A stretch of 64,000 bases of DNA, taken from positions 139,443 through 203,442 of the forward strand of contig CAZRQL010000001.1 of assembly GCA_964602415.1 (NCBI GenBank), given 5' to 3'. This DNA comes from CAZRQL01 sp964602415 (GTDB lineage: Bacteria > Bacteroidota > Bacteroidia > Cytophagales > Flammeovirgaceae). The notes beneath the pieces were generated by a model. The model searched no databases and was not told the DNA's origin. It worked only from the letters and a program-made list of their open reading frames with translations. This document shows, piece after piece, positions 24,573-33,732 of this stretch (positions are counted from its first letter, which is position 1; each line of letters starts with the position of its first letter). Made by a program: the position numbers and the translations under genes.

Positions 24573-26045
24573 ATGTTTTTGCCGCAAACGCTTGGTGAGT
24601 TGAAGGCCACCTCCTATCAACCAAAATCTATTAAAGAAGAGTTAAGAGACAATCTCATATCTGCTCTTCAAGCCAAAAAAAATGTGTTTGAGGGAATTTA
24701 CGGCTATGAAGATACTGTCATTCCTCAAATAGAGCGAGCGATTTTGTCTATGCACAACATCAACTTGTTGGGTTTGAGGGGGCAGGCCAAAACCCGCATA
24801 GCCAGGCTGATGACCCGTTTGTTGGACGCTGAGATTCCTGTGGTAGCTGGTTCACCCCTCAACGATGACCCATTGAATCCCATCTCTCATTTTGCAAAGA
24901 ATATTATCCAAGAGTTGGGTGATAAAACACCCATTGCTTGGCTCAAGGCAGAAGATCGCTACAGTGAAAAATTGGCTACTCCGGACGTTTCGGTGGCGGA
25001 TTTGATAGGCGATATAGACCCCATCAAAGCGGCCACCGAAAGGCTTTCACTCTCTGATGAAAGAGTACTTCATTATGGAATGATACCGCGTTCCAACCGC
25101 TGTATATTTGTAATCAATGAGTTGCCTGACTTACAAGCCAGAATACAAGTAGCACTCTTCAATATATTGCAAGAAGGCGACATTCAAATCAGGGGCTTTA
25201 AAATGCGGTTGCCTTTGGATATTCAATTTGTTTTTACCGCCAACCCAGAGGACTACACCAATAGGGGCAGTATCGTTACGCCTCTCAAAGATAGAATTGA
25301 CAGTCAGATTATTACCCATTATCCTGAGAGCATAGAAATCGGGAAAAAAATTACAGCACAGGAAGCCCGCGTCAAAGAACCGCAAGTCAGTATGGTCAGC
25401 ACCAATGAAATAGCTGCTGATTTGATTGAACAAATAGCTTTAGAAGCGCGCAACAGTCAATTTGTGGATGTAAAAAGCGGTGTTTCTGCACGCCTGACCA
25501 TTTCGGCTTACGAAAACATGCTCAGCGCTGCCGAGCGCAGGGCTTTGCGCAACCAAGAGAAAAGCACCCGTGTGCGGGTCGCTGATATTTGGGCGGTTGT
25601 CCCTTCGATTACCGGCAAAATCGAATTGGTCTATGAAGGAGAACAAGAGGGAGCCGATGCGGTAGCCAACCTTTTGATAGGCAAGGCAATAAAAGCTATT
25701 TTTGCTCAGTATTTTCCAGAGCCTTCCAAAGAAAAAAAGAAAAAAAACCAGAGCCTCTACCTTCCTGTCGTTTCTTGGTTTTCAAATGGAAACGCGCTTG
25801 AGATACTCAACGACGACAGCGACGCAGTTTACCAGATGAAACTTGACTCGGTGCCGGGATTAGGGGTGCTGGTTGTTGAATTCGGCAGTCAATTCTCTGC
25901 CAAAGAGAGGTATTTTCTTATGGAGCTTTGCCTCCACGGACTTGCGGAACACTCTCAAATTGCCCGTAAGCAATTGGGGGCCAAAATTTCATTTGGAGAT
26001 TTATTGAACTCTATGATCAAAATGGATGATTTGATGGACAATTAG
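24573..26045 (+). CDS. MoxR / Mg-chelatase subunit I-like AAA+ ATPase
   Basis: 490 residues. Walker A NLLGLRGQAKTRIARLM (near 66-82), Walker-B-like segment CIFVINELPDL with Asn at the first acidic place, sensor-1 FVFTANPEDYTNRG, and arginine-finger region PLKDRIDSQI. The C-terminal half is a lid and helical region. Chelatase-like ATPases of this kind work with VWA proteins; the VWA protein at 5517-6611 is the likely partner (inference). Despite frequent naming, nothing here indicates magnesium insertion into porphyrin. The next gene starts 3 bp after its stop. Confidence 0.85.
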   Translation: MFLPQTLGELKATSYQPKSIKEELRDNLISALQAKKNVFEGIYGYEDTVIPQIERAILSMHNINLLGLRGQAKTRIARLMTRLLDAEIPVVAGSPLNDDPLNPISHFAKNIIQELGDKTPIAWLKAEDRYSEKLATPDVSVADLIGDIDPIKAATERLSLSDERVLHYGMIPRSNRCIFVINELPDLQARIQVALFNILQEGDIQIRGFKMRLPLDIQFVFTANPEDYTNRGSIVTPLKDRIDSQIITHYPESIEIGKKITAQEARVKEPQVSMVSTNEIAADLIEQIALEARNSQFVDVKSGVSARLTISAYENMLSAAERRALRNQEKSTRVRVADIWAVVPSITGKIELVYEGEQEGADAVANLLIGKAIKAIFAQYFPEPSKEKKKKNQSLYLPVVSWFSNGNALEILNDDSDAVYQMKLDSVPGLGVLVVEFGSQFSAKERYFLMELCLHGLAEHSQIARKQLGAKISFGDLLNSMIKMDDLMDN

Positions 26046-26048
26046 CCT

Positions 26049-26510
26049 ATGGAGCTTTCTTACTTGAGACAAAATTTTGCGCCCGCAGAATTTGACCAAA
26101 AAATATGCGAATCTTGCCAGGCGATGTTGAATCATATAACAGAAACCAATGAGCCTGTTCTAAGGGGGTATAAAGCTGCTTTTCAGATGATTTCGGCAAA
26201 TTTTTTAACTTCTCCACTTAGCAAACTCAACGCATTTATGGCAGGGAAAAATCAGATAGAGAGAACCATTGCCCAAACACCTCAAAACTTGGAATTGCGC
26301 TACATTAGGCTGGCCTTACAAATGCGTTCTCCTGTTTTTTTGGGATATAAAAGCAATATTGATATAGACAAGCGGTTTATAGCCAAATACTTACCCAATG
26401 AGACAGACAAAGATTTGATAACGCTTATTTTGGGGTTTGTCAACACGCAGCAAGGCATAGAACCATCTTATCGTACTCAAATACAATCAATTGTGAGTTC
26501 ACTTGTCTGA
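26049..26510 (+). CDS. conserved hypothetical protein downstream of the MoxR-like ATPase
   Basis: 153 residues, no signal peptide or membrane helix, mostly helical. Central block NLELRYIRLALQMRSPVFLGY followed by IDIDKRFIAKYLPNETD is reminiscent of a small uncharacterised Bacteroidota family. It is 3 bp behind the ATPase gene and so very likely co-translated with it. Function unknown; an accessory of the ATPase is the natural guess. Confidence 0.75.
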   Translation: MELSYLRQNFAPAEFDQKICESCQAMLNHITETNEPVLRGYKAAFQMISANFLTSPLSKLNAFMAGKNQIERTIAQTPQNLELRYIRLALQMRSPVFLGYKSNIDIDKRFIAKYLPNETDKDLITLILGFVNTQQGIEPSYRTQIQSIVSSLV

Positions 26511-26640
26511 GCCTTTATTTTTTTTAAATGATTGACAGCCACTTGTTGTAATATTGGCAAAACCAACGCAAACGAATTTGTAAGTAAATTTTTTTGTTAT
26601 CCAAATTTTGTATGTAATTAGCTGAAAAAATCTACTCCTT

Positions 26641-27828
26641 ATGGATGCAAAAGAAGCCCGTCGCCAACGCCGTGAGCAAAGAAGAGCTGAGAGGCAAATG
26701 CGCCGCGAAGACAGACAAAAACTTCGTGCCGACCGCAAAGCCATGCGCCGCGCCCGCCGCGCTGCCAACCGTGAAGCTCGTCAAGCTCGTCGAGAAAGTA
26801 GAAATACCAATCAAAATAGTTTGGTAAACAAGCTTTTAACAAAAATAGATGACTTTTTTGATCATGAGTTTGACAAAGTAAAAGCTGAGTACGAGGCCAA
26901 AGAAGCCCAAGGGCAAATTAAGCCCAACCCCAATATCAAACTCAACGACATTGTTCAGAGTTTGCGCCCTTACAGTGGCTCTTTTTCCCAGCAAGAGCAG
27001 AGGGTTTACGATTCGATGGTGTTGGCTTCGGAAATAACCGACAAATTCAAGTACCAGTTGCGCATGGTTTATGAAATAGCCATTGCCAACGGTTATTCCA
27101 CCGCTCAACTTCCCAAAGAAGCTCTTATTTACATCACACTCAGCGGGTTGTCTTCGCGCATATTCAACCAACCCCTTATCAATGCCCAAAAACAAGTCAT
27201 TGTTAAGCCATTTATGGAAAACCCCGAAGCCCGCAAGGCAGTAGGTAGGGCTATTGCTACGGTGGTGGCAATGAAAGTGTTGCGTTCTGTGGCGGCGAAA
27301 TTTTTGCCGGGTATAGGGCCGATGATTTTGGATTTGTTCCAAAAAAGCACCACTCCCGAACTGTACATCAACGCAAAATATTTGTTTTCCCAGCAGCCTC
27401 AATTCGTTGTTTCTCAGCAAGGTGCTTCTCTAAAAGACGCTCAAAATCTTGTTGCTGAAGCTGCCCCCGCTTCTCTGGAAGATGATGACGAGGATTTCAT
27501 TAAGCTCTTGGCTATGATCAACCTGATGAAAAAGGATGGCAAAATTGATGACCGCGAGCGCGAATTGTTTGATACTATGTTACAAAACTCGGATCTTGAT
27601 GCCGATGAAAGAGACGAAGTGGAAGAAAGTTTAGATGATGACGAAATAGATGAAATCAACCTGTCAAGGTTCAAAAACAATGCTGATGAAGGCAAAGCCT
27701 TTGTTACTGATTTGATAGCAATAGCTAAAATAGACCGCTCAATCTCTCAAGATGAGGCAGATTATATTTTTAAAATTTGTGATGAAATTGGTGTTAATAA
27801 AGAAGCCGCCAAGATGATGCTCATTTAA
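26641..27828 (+). CDS. TerB-like protein with Arg-rich N-terminus
   Basis: 395 residues in three parts. Residues 1-55 are extraordinarily basic (QRREQRRAERQMRREDRQK and similar), probably an RNA-, DNA- or membrane-phosphate-binding coil. The middle is helical with a hydrophobic segment near 215-245 (VAMKVLRSVAAKFLPGIGPM). Residues about 280-395 form a TerB-type all-helical acidic domain (LAMINLMKKDGKIDDRERELF, IAIAKIDRSISQDEADYIF), as found in tellurite-resistance and stress proteins. The next gene, a sensor kinase, begins 1 bp after its stop. Confidence 0.7.
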   Translation: MDAKEARRQRREQRRAERQMRREDRQKLRADRKAMRRARRAANREARQARRESRNTNQNSLVNKLLTKIDDFFDHEFDKVKAEYEAKEAQGQIKPNPNIKLNDIVQSLRPYSGSFSQQEQRVYDSMVLASEITDKFKYQLRMVYEIAIANGYSTAQLPKEALIYITLSGLSSRIFNQPLINAQKQVIVKPFMENPEARKAVGRAIATVVAMKVLRSVAAKFLPGIGPMILDLFQKSTTPELYINAKYLFSQQPQFVVSQQGASLKDAQNLVAEAAPASLEDDDEDFIKLLAMINLMKKDGKIDDRERELFDTMLQNSDLDADERDEVEESLDDDEIDEINLSRFKNNADEGKAFVTDLIAIAKIDRSISQDEADYIFKICDEIGVNKEAAKMMLI

Positions 27829-27829
27829 A

Positions 27830-29506
27830 ATGAAGCGATTTTTACTCAAAATTAAGACCGATTGGATAGAAGTTTTCAAAGCCAATCGGCTTATTTTTTT
27901 GATAATCATAGTTTTAATTTCCTCCCTGATAGGGCTGATCAATCTACAATATTATTGGGTAGAACTTTCTTACCGCACCAGCCGCGAGAGATTTAATCAA
28001 AATGTGCAAAACGCACTTGCAGGCGTTACAGCGGCTTTGGTCAAAAACGAAGCCCTTTTTACCATTAGAGACCAACTCAGACCTGATAGTCTGGCGCGAA
28101 AAGAAGAGGGTTATTTTGAGGTGGTTTTTGATTCTATGGGCATGGCCCGCTATGTAGAAGGCAAAACCATAAAAACCAAGCATTTATTGGGGTCCAATAC
28201 CTTATCTAAAACAGGGGGCTATTACGAAGTAGAACAGGAAACCAAAATAAGCCGCACTGCCGTGGCAAAGAAAAATGAACTGGCTGCTTTTAAAAAAGAA
28301 AGTTTTGAAAACCATTATGAATTGATGAAATCCTATATGGATACGGCCCGCATGGATAGCCTTGCGGTGGAGAACCTGATTAGAAAACTCAATAAATCCG
28401 CAATTGTCGTTGAAGTCATCAATTCAATCATCAACACCAAGAAAAAAATAGAGGAACGGGTCAGTGAAAGACTGTTAGACTCACTTATACGTTTGGAACT
28501 CAAACGCAAAGGTATATCACAGCCATATAATTTTGGGGTGCGCAATAAGACCCGCGAGTCCCCTGACGAAAGGTTTATTTTTACCAACAACCGCGCTCGA
28601 CAGTACCATATTTTACGCTCACCGTACTACATAAATTTGTTTGCCAATGACTTAACAGGAGAGCGGAATATTCTTTATCTTGAACTCCCCGAAGCCCGCA
28701 GTTTTGTTGACCAAAACCTCCAGTGGGTGCTTTATTCCTCTATTGCTTTTATTGTTATTATAATGGGCTGTTTTGCTTATACCATTGTGATACTCTTTCG
28801 GCAGCAGAAACTTGCAAGATTGACTAAGGATTTTATTTCCAACATGACACACGAATTTAAAACCCCGATATCTACCATTTACCTTGCCGGCGAAGCACTT
28901 GCAGACACCGAAATCGGACAATCCGAAAACCAAAGAAAACGCTATTTGAATATCATACGCCAAGAAAATGACAGGCTTGCAAAGCAAGTAGAAAAAGTGC
29001 TGCAAATTTCACAAATTGAGAAAGGGGATTACAAACTATTGGTTTCTGAATTGGATATCAACCAAATAGTAACCGATGTAATAAAAAACCTCCGTGTGTT
29101 GGTAGAAAAAAGAGGGGGGCATATCACAGTCAGCCTCCAGCCCAATATCCCCACGGTAATGGCAGATGAGCATCACATACGCAATGTTTTGGTCAATTTG
29201 ATTGAAAATGCCAATAAATACTCACCTGAAAGCCCCAGTATCCATGTTTCTACACAGCATCAAGAAAAGTACATTCAACTCACTGTCAGTGATAAAGGAG
29301 TTGGAATACCGCGCGATATGATAGGAAAAATATTTGAAAAGTTTTTTAGAGTGCCTACCGGCAACCGCCACGATGTCAAAGGTTTTGGCTTGGGTTTGAG
29401 CTATGTAAAACAAATAATTGAAGCACACGGCGGAACCGTTCAGGCCAAAAGTGAGTTGGGAAAAGGGAGTTCTTTTACAGTTTTTTTACCCACTAAAAAT
29501 GAGTAA
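27830..29506 (+). CDS. membrane sensor histidine kinase
   Basis: 558 residues. Helices at about 20-44 and 300-325 bracket a periplasmic sensor region of about 255 residues with no recognised domain. The kinase core has HisKA with NMTHEFKTPISTIYLAGEAL (phospho-acceptor His), then N box VLVNLIENANKYSP, G1 DKGVGIP, F box EKFFRVP and G2 GFGLGLSYVKQIIEAHGG. The response-regulator gene overlaps its end by 8 bp. No HAMP domain is obvious. Confidence 0.93.
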   Translation: MKRFLLKIKTDWIEVFKANRLIFLIIIVLISSLIGLINLQYYWVELSYRTSRERFNQNVQNALAGVTAALVKNEALFTIRDQLRPDSLARKEEGYFEVVFDSMGMARYVEGKTIKTKHLLGSNTLSKTGGYYEVEQETKISRTAVAKKNELAAFKKESFENHYELMKSYMDTARMDSLAVENLIRKLNKSAIVVEVINSIINTKKKIEERVSERLLDSLIRLELKRKGISQPYNFGVRNKTRESPDERFIFTNNRARQYHILRSPYYINLFANDLTGERNILYLELPEARSFVDQNLQWVLYSSIAFIVIIMGCFAYTIVILFRQQKLARLTKDFISNMTHEFKTPISTIYLAGEALADTEIGQSENQRKRYLNIIRQENDRLAKQVEKVLQISQIEKGDYKLLVSELDINQIVTDVIKNLRVLVEKRGGHITVSLQPNIPTVMADEHHIRNVLVNLIENANKYSPESPSIHVSTQHQEKYIQLTVSDKGVGIPRDMIGKIFEKFFRVPTGNRHDVKGFGLGLSYVKQIIEAHGGTVQAKSELGKGSSFTVFLPTKNE

Positions 29507-30194
29507 AGCAAAAATCTTGTTGGTCGAAGACGATCCCAACTTGGGAGAGGTGCTCGCTGAGTACCTTAACTTGAAAGGCTATCAAGCTACATTGAAAGCT
29601 GATGGGCTGTGCGGCTTGAATGAATTTGAGGCCACTGAGTATGACTTGTGTTTATTGGATGTGATGATGCCCAAAATGGATGGATTTACTCTGGCAGAGT
29701 CAATTAGGGTAAGAAGCCAAACTATTCCTATCATCTTTTTGACAGCCAAATCAATGAAAGAAGATACCATCAAAGGTTTTAAGGTCGGTGCGGATGACTA
29801 TGTCTGTAAGCCTTTTACAATGGAGGAACTACTGCTCAGGATTCAGGCAGTTTTGAGGCGCAGCAAACCTTCCATAGCCATAGAGCCTCAAAATCAGTTC
29901 ACAATAGGTGGTTTTATATTTGACTACGAAGGGCAGATTCTAAGGTATCAAAATCAAGAACCACAAAGGCTTACCTCCAAAGAAAGCGAAGTCCTGCGAC
30001 AGCTTTGCTTACGGAAAAATCAGGTATTAGATAGAGCGGTCGCTCTAAAAAAAATATGGGGTGAAGACAATCATTTCAACTCCAGAAGTATGGATGTGTA
30101 TATCAACAAACTCAGGAAGTTTCTCAAGGCCGACCCCCAAGTTGAAATCATCAACGTGCACGGACAAGGATTTAAGCTGGTCGAAATCAAGTGA
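29499..30194 (+). CDS. OmpR-family response regulator
   Basis: 231 residues from the ATG at 29499; the frame is open farther upstream but that would run inside the kinase gene. Receiver domain: acidic pair VEDD, phospho-acceptor Asp in YDLCLLDVMMPKMDGF, Thr in FLTAKS, Lys in VCKPF. The C-terminal winged helix (RLTSKESEVLRQLCLRKNQV, SRSMDVYINKLRKFL) binds DNA. Cognate of the kinase just upstream. Target genes are unknown. Confidence 0.93.
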   Translation: MSKAKILLVEDDPNLGEVLAEYLNLKGYQATLKADGLCGLNEFEATEYDLCLLDVMMPKMDGFTLAESIRVRSQTIPIIFLTAKSMKEDTIKGFKVGADDYVCKPFTMEELLLRIQAVLRRSKPSIAIEPQNQFTIGGFIFDYEGQILRYQNQEPQRLTSKESEVLRQLCLRKNQVLDRAVALKKIWGEDNHFNSRSMDVYINKLRKFLKADPQVEIINVHGQGFKLVEIK

Positions 30195-30200
30195 TTGACT

Positions 30201-30533
30201 TCAAAAAGCGTCTTCAAAATGTTCGATTACTTCTCCGGTAATAGCGATAATATCAAAGCGAATTTTGGTAGTAATAGCTAAATTTTGAGTATAATTTGAA
30301 GCCGCCTCGTGGATAAGCTCAATTTTACGCTCTGACAAAGTAGTCTCGGGATGACCGAAATTCGCATTTTTGCGCATTTTCACTTCAACAAAAACCAACA
30401 GCTTATCTTTCAGAGCTATAATATCTACTTCCGCTTTTCCAAAGCGGTAATTGCGTTCTAAAATAAGAAAACCTTGCTTTTCAAGGTATTGAGCTGCAAG
30501 GTTTTCTCCTATTCTACCAAGTTCAAGCATCAA
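30201..30533 (-). CDS. yraN: YraN family (UPF0102) nuclease-like protein
   Basis: 110 residues with the complete YraN pattern of the PD-(D/E)xK fold: GRIGENLAAQYLEKQGF, ILERNYRFGKAEVDIIA (Asp), VFVEVKMR (ExK). Members are small cytoplasmic predicted endonucleases, possibly Holliday-junction related. Its start overlaps the upstream DUF5723 stop by 4 bp. Confidence 0.9.
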   Translation of the reverse strand: MMLELGRIGENLAAQYLEKQGFLILERNYRFGKAEVDIIALKDKLLVFVEVKMRKNANFGHPETTLSERKIELIHEAASNYTQNLAITTKIRFDIIAITGEVIEHFEDAF

Positions 30534-31876
30534 AAAGTCAAAGAAAAGTTGGTTTGAAAATCAACTCCCGTGCCTCTGGTTTTCATCAACATTGGGATGA
30601 TATTATCCGAACCAATACCAAACTTCAAAAAGTTGAGTATATTGATGGAAGCAAAAGCCCCTCCAATAAGTTGATTGTACCCGCCATACCCTGCCATTAG
30701 GCCTACGTCCAATGTTTTGTGTATGTCTCTATTGTAAGCCACTGATACAAAAGGTCTTGTTGTGGCTCCGGGTACATTTCTAAACCCTTGCACATAGGTT
30801 ACGAAAATGGCATTGGCTATGTACTCTCTACCTTTTTCGCTCACCTTTGGCGTTTTGAATTCCGCTTGCAGCAAAAACCGAGTTCCTAAGCCTTGTGAAT
30901 AACTATTGCCCGCGGTTTGGTCAGGCACAAAGAAGTAAAGCGAGTCTCTCAAATTAAAGTCTCCAAAAAAGTATCCAACTGTTTGACCTTGGTAGCGATA
31001 AGTACCATTTTTCGAAAAAGTAGCAAGTTCTTTGTTGAAATTGATAGCACCAATGTCTATCAGACTGGCATTAATCTCAATTTTTTTTCCTACGTGCAGA
31101 GCTGCTCCAATATCAGCCCCATAACCCGTGCCGTTTGTGGCAGTAGGGCTGAAATTCTGAAAATCAGCAACACCCGAAGTCTCAAAAGTATAGTCTAAAC
31201 TTGTCTCAATATAAGAACCATCTTCAGGAGTAAAAATAGTGGCTTTTCTCATCGTCATTTTGGCTGAAGTGATTCCTTGCAAATATTTGACCCTGAACCC
31301 AAATCTCATTCCTATTCCTTCGCCGTCTCCATCGTTGCCAAATAGCGGAAAGGCTGTCCCTAAAGCATATTCTCTGTAATACAAGGCGTTGATGTTTGTC
31401 GAGCCTAAATCCAACACCTGCCCGGCAAATTGCTTATTGCCATAGGCCACCAGACGAGCCAGATTTTTTCCGTATTGAAAACTATACCCCATCTTGTCAA
31501 CTGCGGTAAGTGAAAAATTAATATGCTTATCTTGTTTGGTCTTAAACTGCCAAGCGATGCCTCCCAATTGCACATCAAAACCGAATCCTAATAGATTGAG
31601 GTCTTGTTTCGCGTTTACAGCGTCAAGTATTGCATTGCCTTTGCCTTGATAGATATTGGTAAAAAGACCGTAAGTGATAGAGGTATTTCCAAACCACATG
31701 TAGGTATTCATCCCAAACTGAAAATGCTTCTTTTTACCCAAGTCAAGTTCCGATGGTTCGTACCTTGCGCCGTTCAAATCGTTGTGTCCGCAATAGGTTG
31801 TTGAAAGGTTATATTGTGCAAAAACGCTGCAATAACTTAGTAATGAAAAGGTTGCTAACAAGTATAAAAATTTCAT
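30530..31876 (-). CDS. DUF5723 family outer-membrane protein
   Basis: 448 residues with a signal peptide (MKFLYLLATFSLLSYCSVFA, then Q). Beta-strand-rich with many Gly and aromatic residues; blocks such as RYEPSELDLGKKKHFQFGMN, IGMRFGFRVKYLQGI and LMAGYGGYNQLIGGAF fit the DUF5723 family, predicted outer-membrane barrels of Bacteroidota. It is 43 bp downstream of a lipoprotein gene, and the gap holds a 20-bp tandem repeat. Confidence 0.75.
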   Translation of the reverse strand: MKFLYLLATFSLLSYCSVFAQYNLSTTYCGHNDLNGARYEPSELDLGKKKHFQFGMNTYMWFGNTSITYGLFTNIYQGKGNAILDAVNAKQDLNLLGFGFDVQLGGIAWQFKTKQDKHINFSLTAVDKMGYSFQYGKNLARLVAYGNKQFAGQVLDLGSTNINALYYREYALGTAFPLFGNDGDGEGIGMRFGFRVKYLQGITSAKMTMRKATIFTPEDGSYIETSLDYTFETSGVADFQNFSPTATNGTGYGADIGAALHVGKKIEINASLIDIGAINFNKELATFSKNGTYRYQGQTVGYFFGDFNLRDSLYFFVPDQTAGNSYSQGLGTRFLLQAEFKTPKVSEKGREYIANAIFVTYVQGFRNVPGATTRPFVSVAYNRDIHKTLDVGLMAGYGGYNQLIGGAFASINILNFLKFGIGSDNIIPMLMKTRGTGVDFQTNFSLTF

Positions 31877-31880
31877 AATA

Positions 31881-31918
31881 TGTAGTGATTGTGATTTTTG
31901 TGTAGTGATTGTGATTTT
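31881..31918. repeat. two tandem copies of a 20-bp unit in the leader of the DUF5723 gene
   Basis: TGTAGTGATTGTGATTTT occurs at 31881-31898 and again at 31901-31918 (18 identical bases, period 20). The pair fills nearly all of the 43-bp gap between the lipoprotein gene and DUF5723, ending 4 bp before the DUF5723 ATG. Confidence 0.9.
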
Positions 31919-31919
31919 A

Positions 31920-32957
31920 TTATTTTGATATTCTCAATTTCAAATCTCCAACAGTTTTGATAAGCAGAACATCTTTTTTATTTAAAATAACCGATGAAGC
32001 ACCGGTTGGAACACTGATTTTCACTTCAGTTCTCATGCTCTTAGCATCCTTAAGCATATCATATTTGTTTGGGCCTAACTCTGTTGTAAGGGTGGTTTTT
32101 TGTGCGCGGATAGGCCTGCCCTCAGAGTCGAGTTCCGCTGAAGCAATGGTGTTAAAGCCTCCGGAAAACAAAGAATCAATTTTTCTATCGAGCGTATTCA
32201 AAAAATATACTTGAACTTTGGTTTCTAAACTTAAGCCATTCTCTGCCAAAAAGTTAATTTTTCCTATTATGGATTTGGTGCTTATTTCATCGGTTTCAAA
32301 GTTTATTGGAGATTCATCTGCAATTTCAAAGCTCTGCTTGGTTTTGATTTGAACTTCCTCAAGTTTAGGGTTGTTGATTTTCATTTCTAAGCCAATACCA
32401 TCTTGTGCCCCGATAACTCCCGGTGTATTTTTTTCGGCTGTGGAAAGGTTTGTGATACTGCTCTCAATTTTGTTGCCCAATTTTTTTCCTGCCATGCTTA
32501 TAGGAGCGGAAGTGAATACAGAGCCTGAAGCCACTTGGCCTACTGATTGAGTAAAAAGAACTTGCCCTCCTGACTTCACTTCTAAGGTAGCTGAAACAAT
32601 ATCTACGGGCATTTTATTTTCTAAAATCAGAACCAAATTGCCCGACTCAAAGGTAACACTGCCGTAATCGGAAGATTGTAGTTCAAAAGGCCCTGCCGAT
32701 ATATTGGAAAAAGCGGGTATAAAAGGATAAGGGGTACCAGCTTCAAAACCAGGGAAGACTTCTCCCATTAAAATCTTAGTACTGTAGTCAAAATCAGATA
32801 AACTTGACGACAACTCCGCCAGAGAAATCTCTGACTTTGTGAGCGGTCCGAGCAATTCGACATCCCAAGGGGGAAGTTGTGGGCGATCTAACAATTCACA
32901 ACCAACCAAAAACATGGTTAGTACAATTGTTGATAAGAATAGTTTTGGGTTTATCAT
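31920..32957 (-). CDS. putative lipoprotein, function unknown
   Basis: 345 residues. Lipobox FLVGC (Cys20) follows a clear signal sequence. The mature part begins LLDRPQLPPWDVELLGPLTK and continues as beta-rich, Ser/Thr- and Leu-rich sequence without a domain I recognise. It is the first gene of a leftward unit lipoprotein - DUF5723 - yraN, so it may be the periplasmic partner of the DUF5723 barrel (inference). Confidence 0.8.
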   Translation of the reverse strand: MINPKLFLSTIVLTMFLVGCELLDRPQLPPWDVELLGPLTKSEISLAELSSSLSDFDYSTKILMGEVFPGFEAGTPYPFIPAFSNISAGPFELQSSDYGSVTFESGNLVLILENKMPVDIVSATLEVKSGGQVLFTQSVGQVASGSVFTSAPISMAGKKLGNKIESSITNLSTAEKNTPGVIGAQDGIGLEMKINNPKLEEVQIKTKQSFEIADESPINFETDEISTKSIIGKINFLAENGLSLETKVQVYFLNTLDRKIDSLFSGGFNTIASAELDSEGRPIRAQKTTLTTELGPNKYDMLKDAKSMRTEVKISVPTGASSVILNKKDVLLIKTVGDLKLRISK

Positions 32958-33073
32958 TCGATGTAGGTTTATTTTGGTACGAAAATAAGGTTGATTTTGA
33001 TACGATAGATATAAAATGAGTATTGAGTAGTTTTTTAATCTAAACTGAGTCGTATATGAGCCAAATAAAACCT

Positions 33074-33081
33074 TATCTTTG
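33074..33081 (+). promoter_or_regulatory. putative -7 element of the coiled-coil lipoprotein gene
   Basis: TATCTTTG fits TAnnTTTG, 31 bp before the ATG at 33113. No matching -33 element seen. Confidence 0.45.
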
Positions 33082-33112
33082 CACTAATTGTTTAAGTCTA
33101 ACTTAGTTTACC

Positions 33113-33655
33113 ATGAAAAAAAATTTTTTCCCGATTTTGATCTCTGTGTTTGTATTCGCTTGCGCACCTGCCGGAGTAAGCGAGGAAACTAAGGCAGCTA
33201 TTAATCAGTTGGAGGCTGATTTGAGCTCTGCATCAGAACAATTGAAAGCTCTTTCCGATCGCTTTGCGGCCTCCAAAGATTCGGCAGCTTTTTATTGCAA
33301 CTCGATTGATCTGAGTGAAGCCCTTCGCAAATCACTAAAAGACAAAGCCAATCAAGCTGATTCTCTCAAGAACCGCTGCAACGACTTAGTAAACTGGTAT
33401 GAAACAGCCGGTATTGAAGTGGCTACTCTTGGGGTTCAAGTTGCCGATGAGAACCAAGGCTATGCAAATTTGAAAGAAAAAATATCCAACAATCAAGTAG
33501 TTGAGGACAGTGCCAAATCTATGCTTCAAACCCTTCAATCCAAACTCGAAAACAGTAAAATGAAGATGATAGCTTGGAATGAGACACTTAACACAAATGA
33601 CCAAGAGGTTATTTCTATAGTTTCTCAGTTTAAATCATTGCAATCTAAAAAGTAA
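33113..33655 (+). CDS. coiled-coil lipoprotein
   Basis: 180 residues. Signal sequence with lipobox FVFACAP (Cys17). The mature part is almost wholly helical with heptad-like spacing (INQLEADLSSASEQLKALSD, MLQTLQSKLENSKMKMIAW), predicting a coiled coil in the periplasm. No enzymatic motif. Own promoter and own terminator, so it is a single-gene unit. Confidence 0.8.
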   Translation: MKKNFFPILISVFVFACAPAGVSEETKAAINQLEADLSSASEQLKALSDRFAASKDSAAFYCNSIDLSEALRKSLKDKANQADSLKNRCNDLVNWYETAGIEVATLGVQVADENQGYANLKEKISNNQVVEDSAKSMLQTLQSKLENSKMKMIAWNETLNTNDQEVISIVSQFKSLQSKK

Positions 33656-33658
33656 TCT

Positions 33659-33697
33659 AAAAAAAACCGCTTCAAATTTATGGAGCGGTTTTTTTTT
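33659..33697 (+). terminator. hairpin terminator after the coiled-coil lipoprotein gene
   Basis: Stem AAAAAACCGCT (33661-33671) with AGCGGTTTTTT (33684-33694), extended by A and T runs, loop about 12 nt. Confidence 0.9.
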
Positions 33698-33704
33698 AGA
33701 TTTG
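33697..33704 (+). promoter_or_regulatory. putative -7 element of the dipeptidyl peptidase gene
   Basis: TAGATTTG fits TAnnTTTG. It begins at the very end of the preceding terminator's T-run and lies 28 bp before the ATG. Confidence 0.5.
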
Positions 33705-33732
33705 CACATCCAAACAAAAAACATTTATTAAA

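Noticed and set aside
24573..26045. Genuine magnesium-chelatase subunit ChlI/BchI
   Set aside because: No chlorophyll-pathway genes in the window and the sequence fits the MoxR-like chelatase relatives of non-photosynthetic bacteria.
26836..27420. 194-codon open frame opposite the TerB-like gene
   Set aside because: Antisense shadow; the sense frame has domain structure and operon context.
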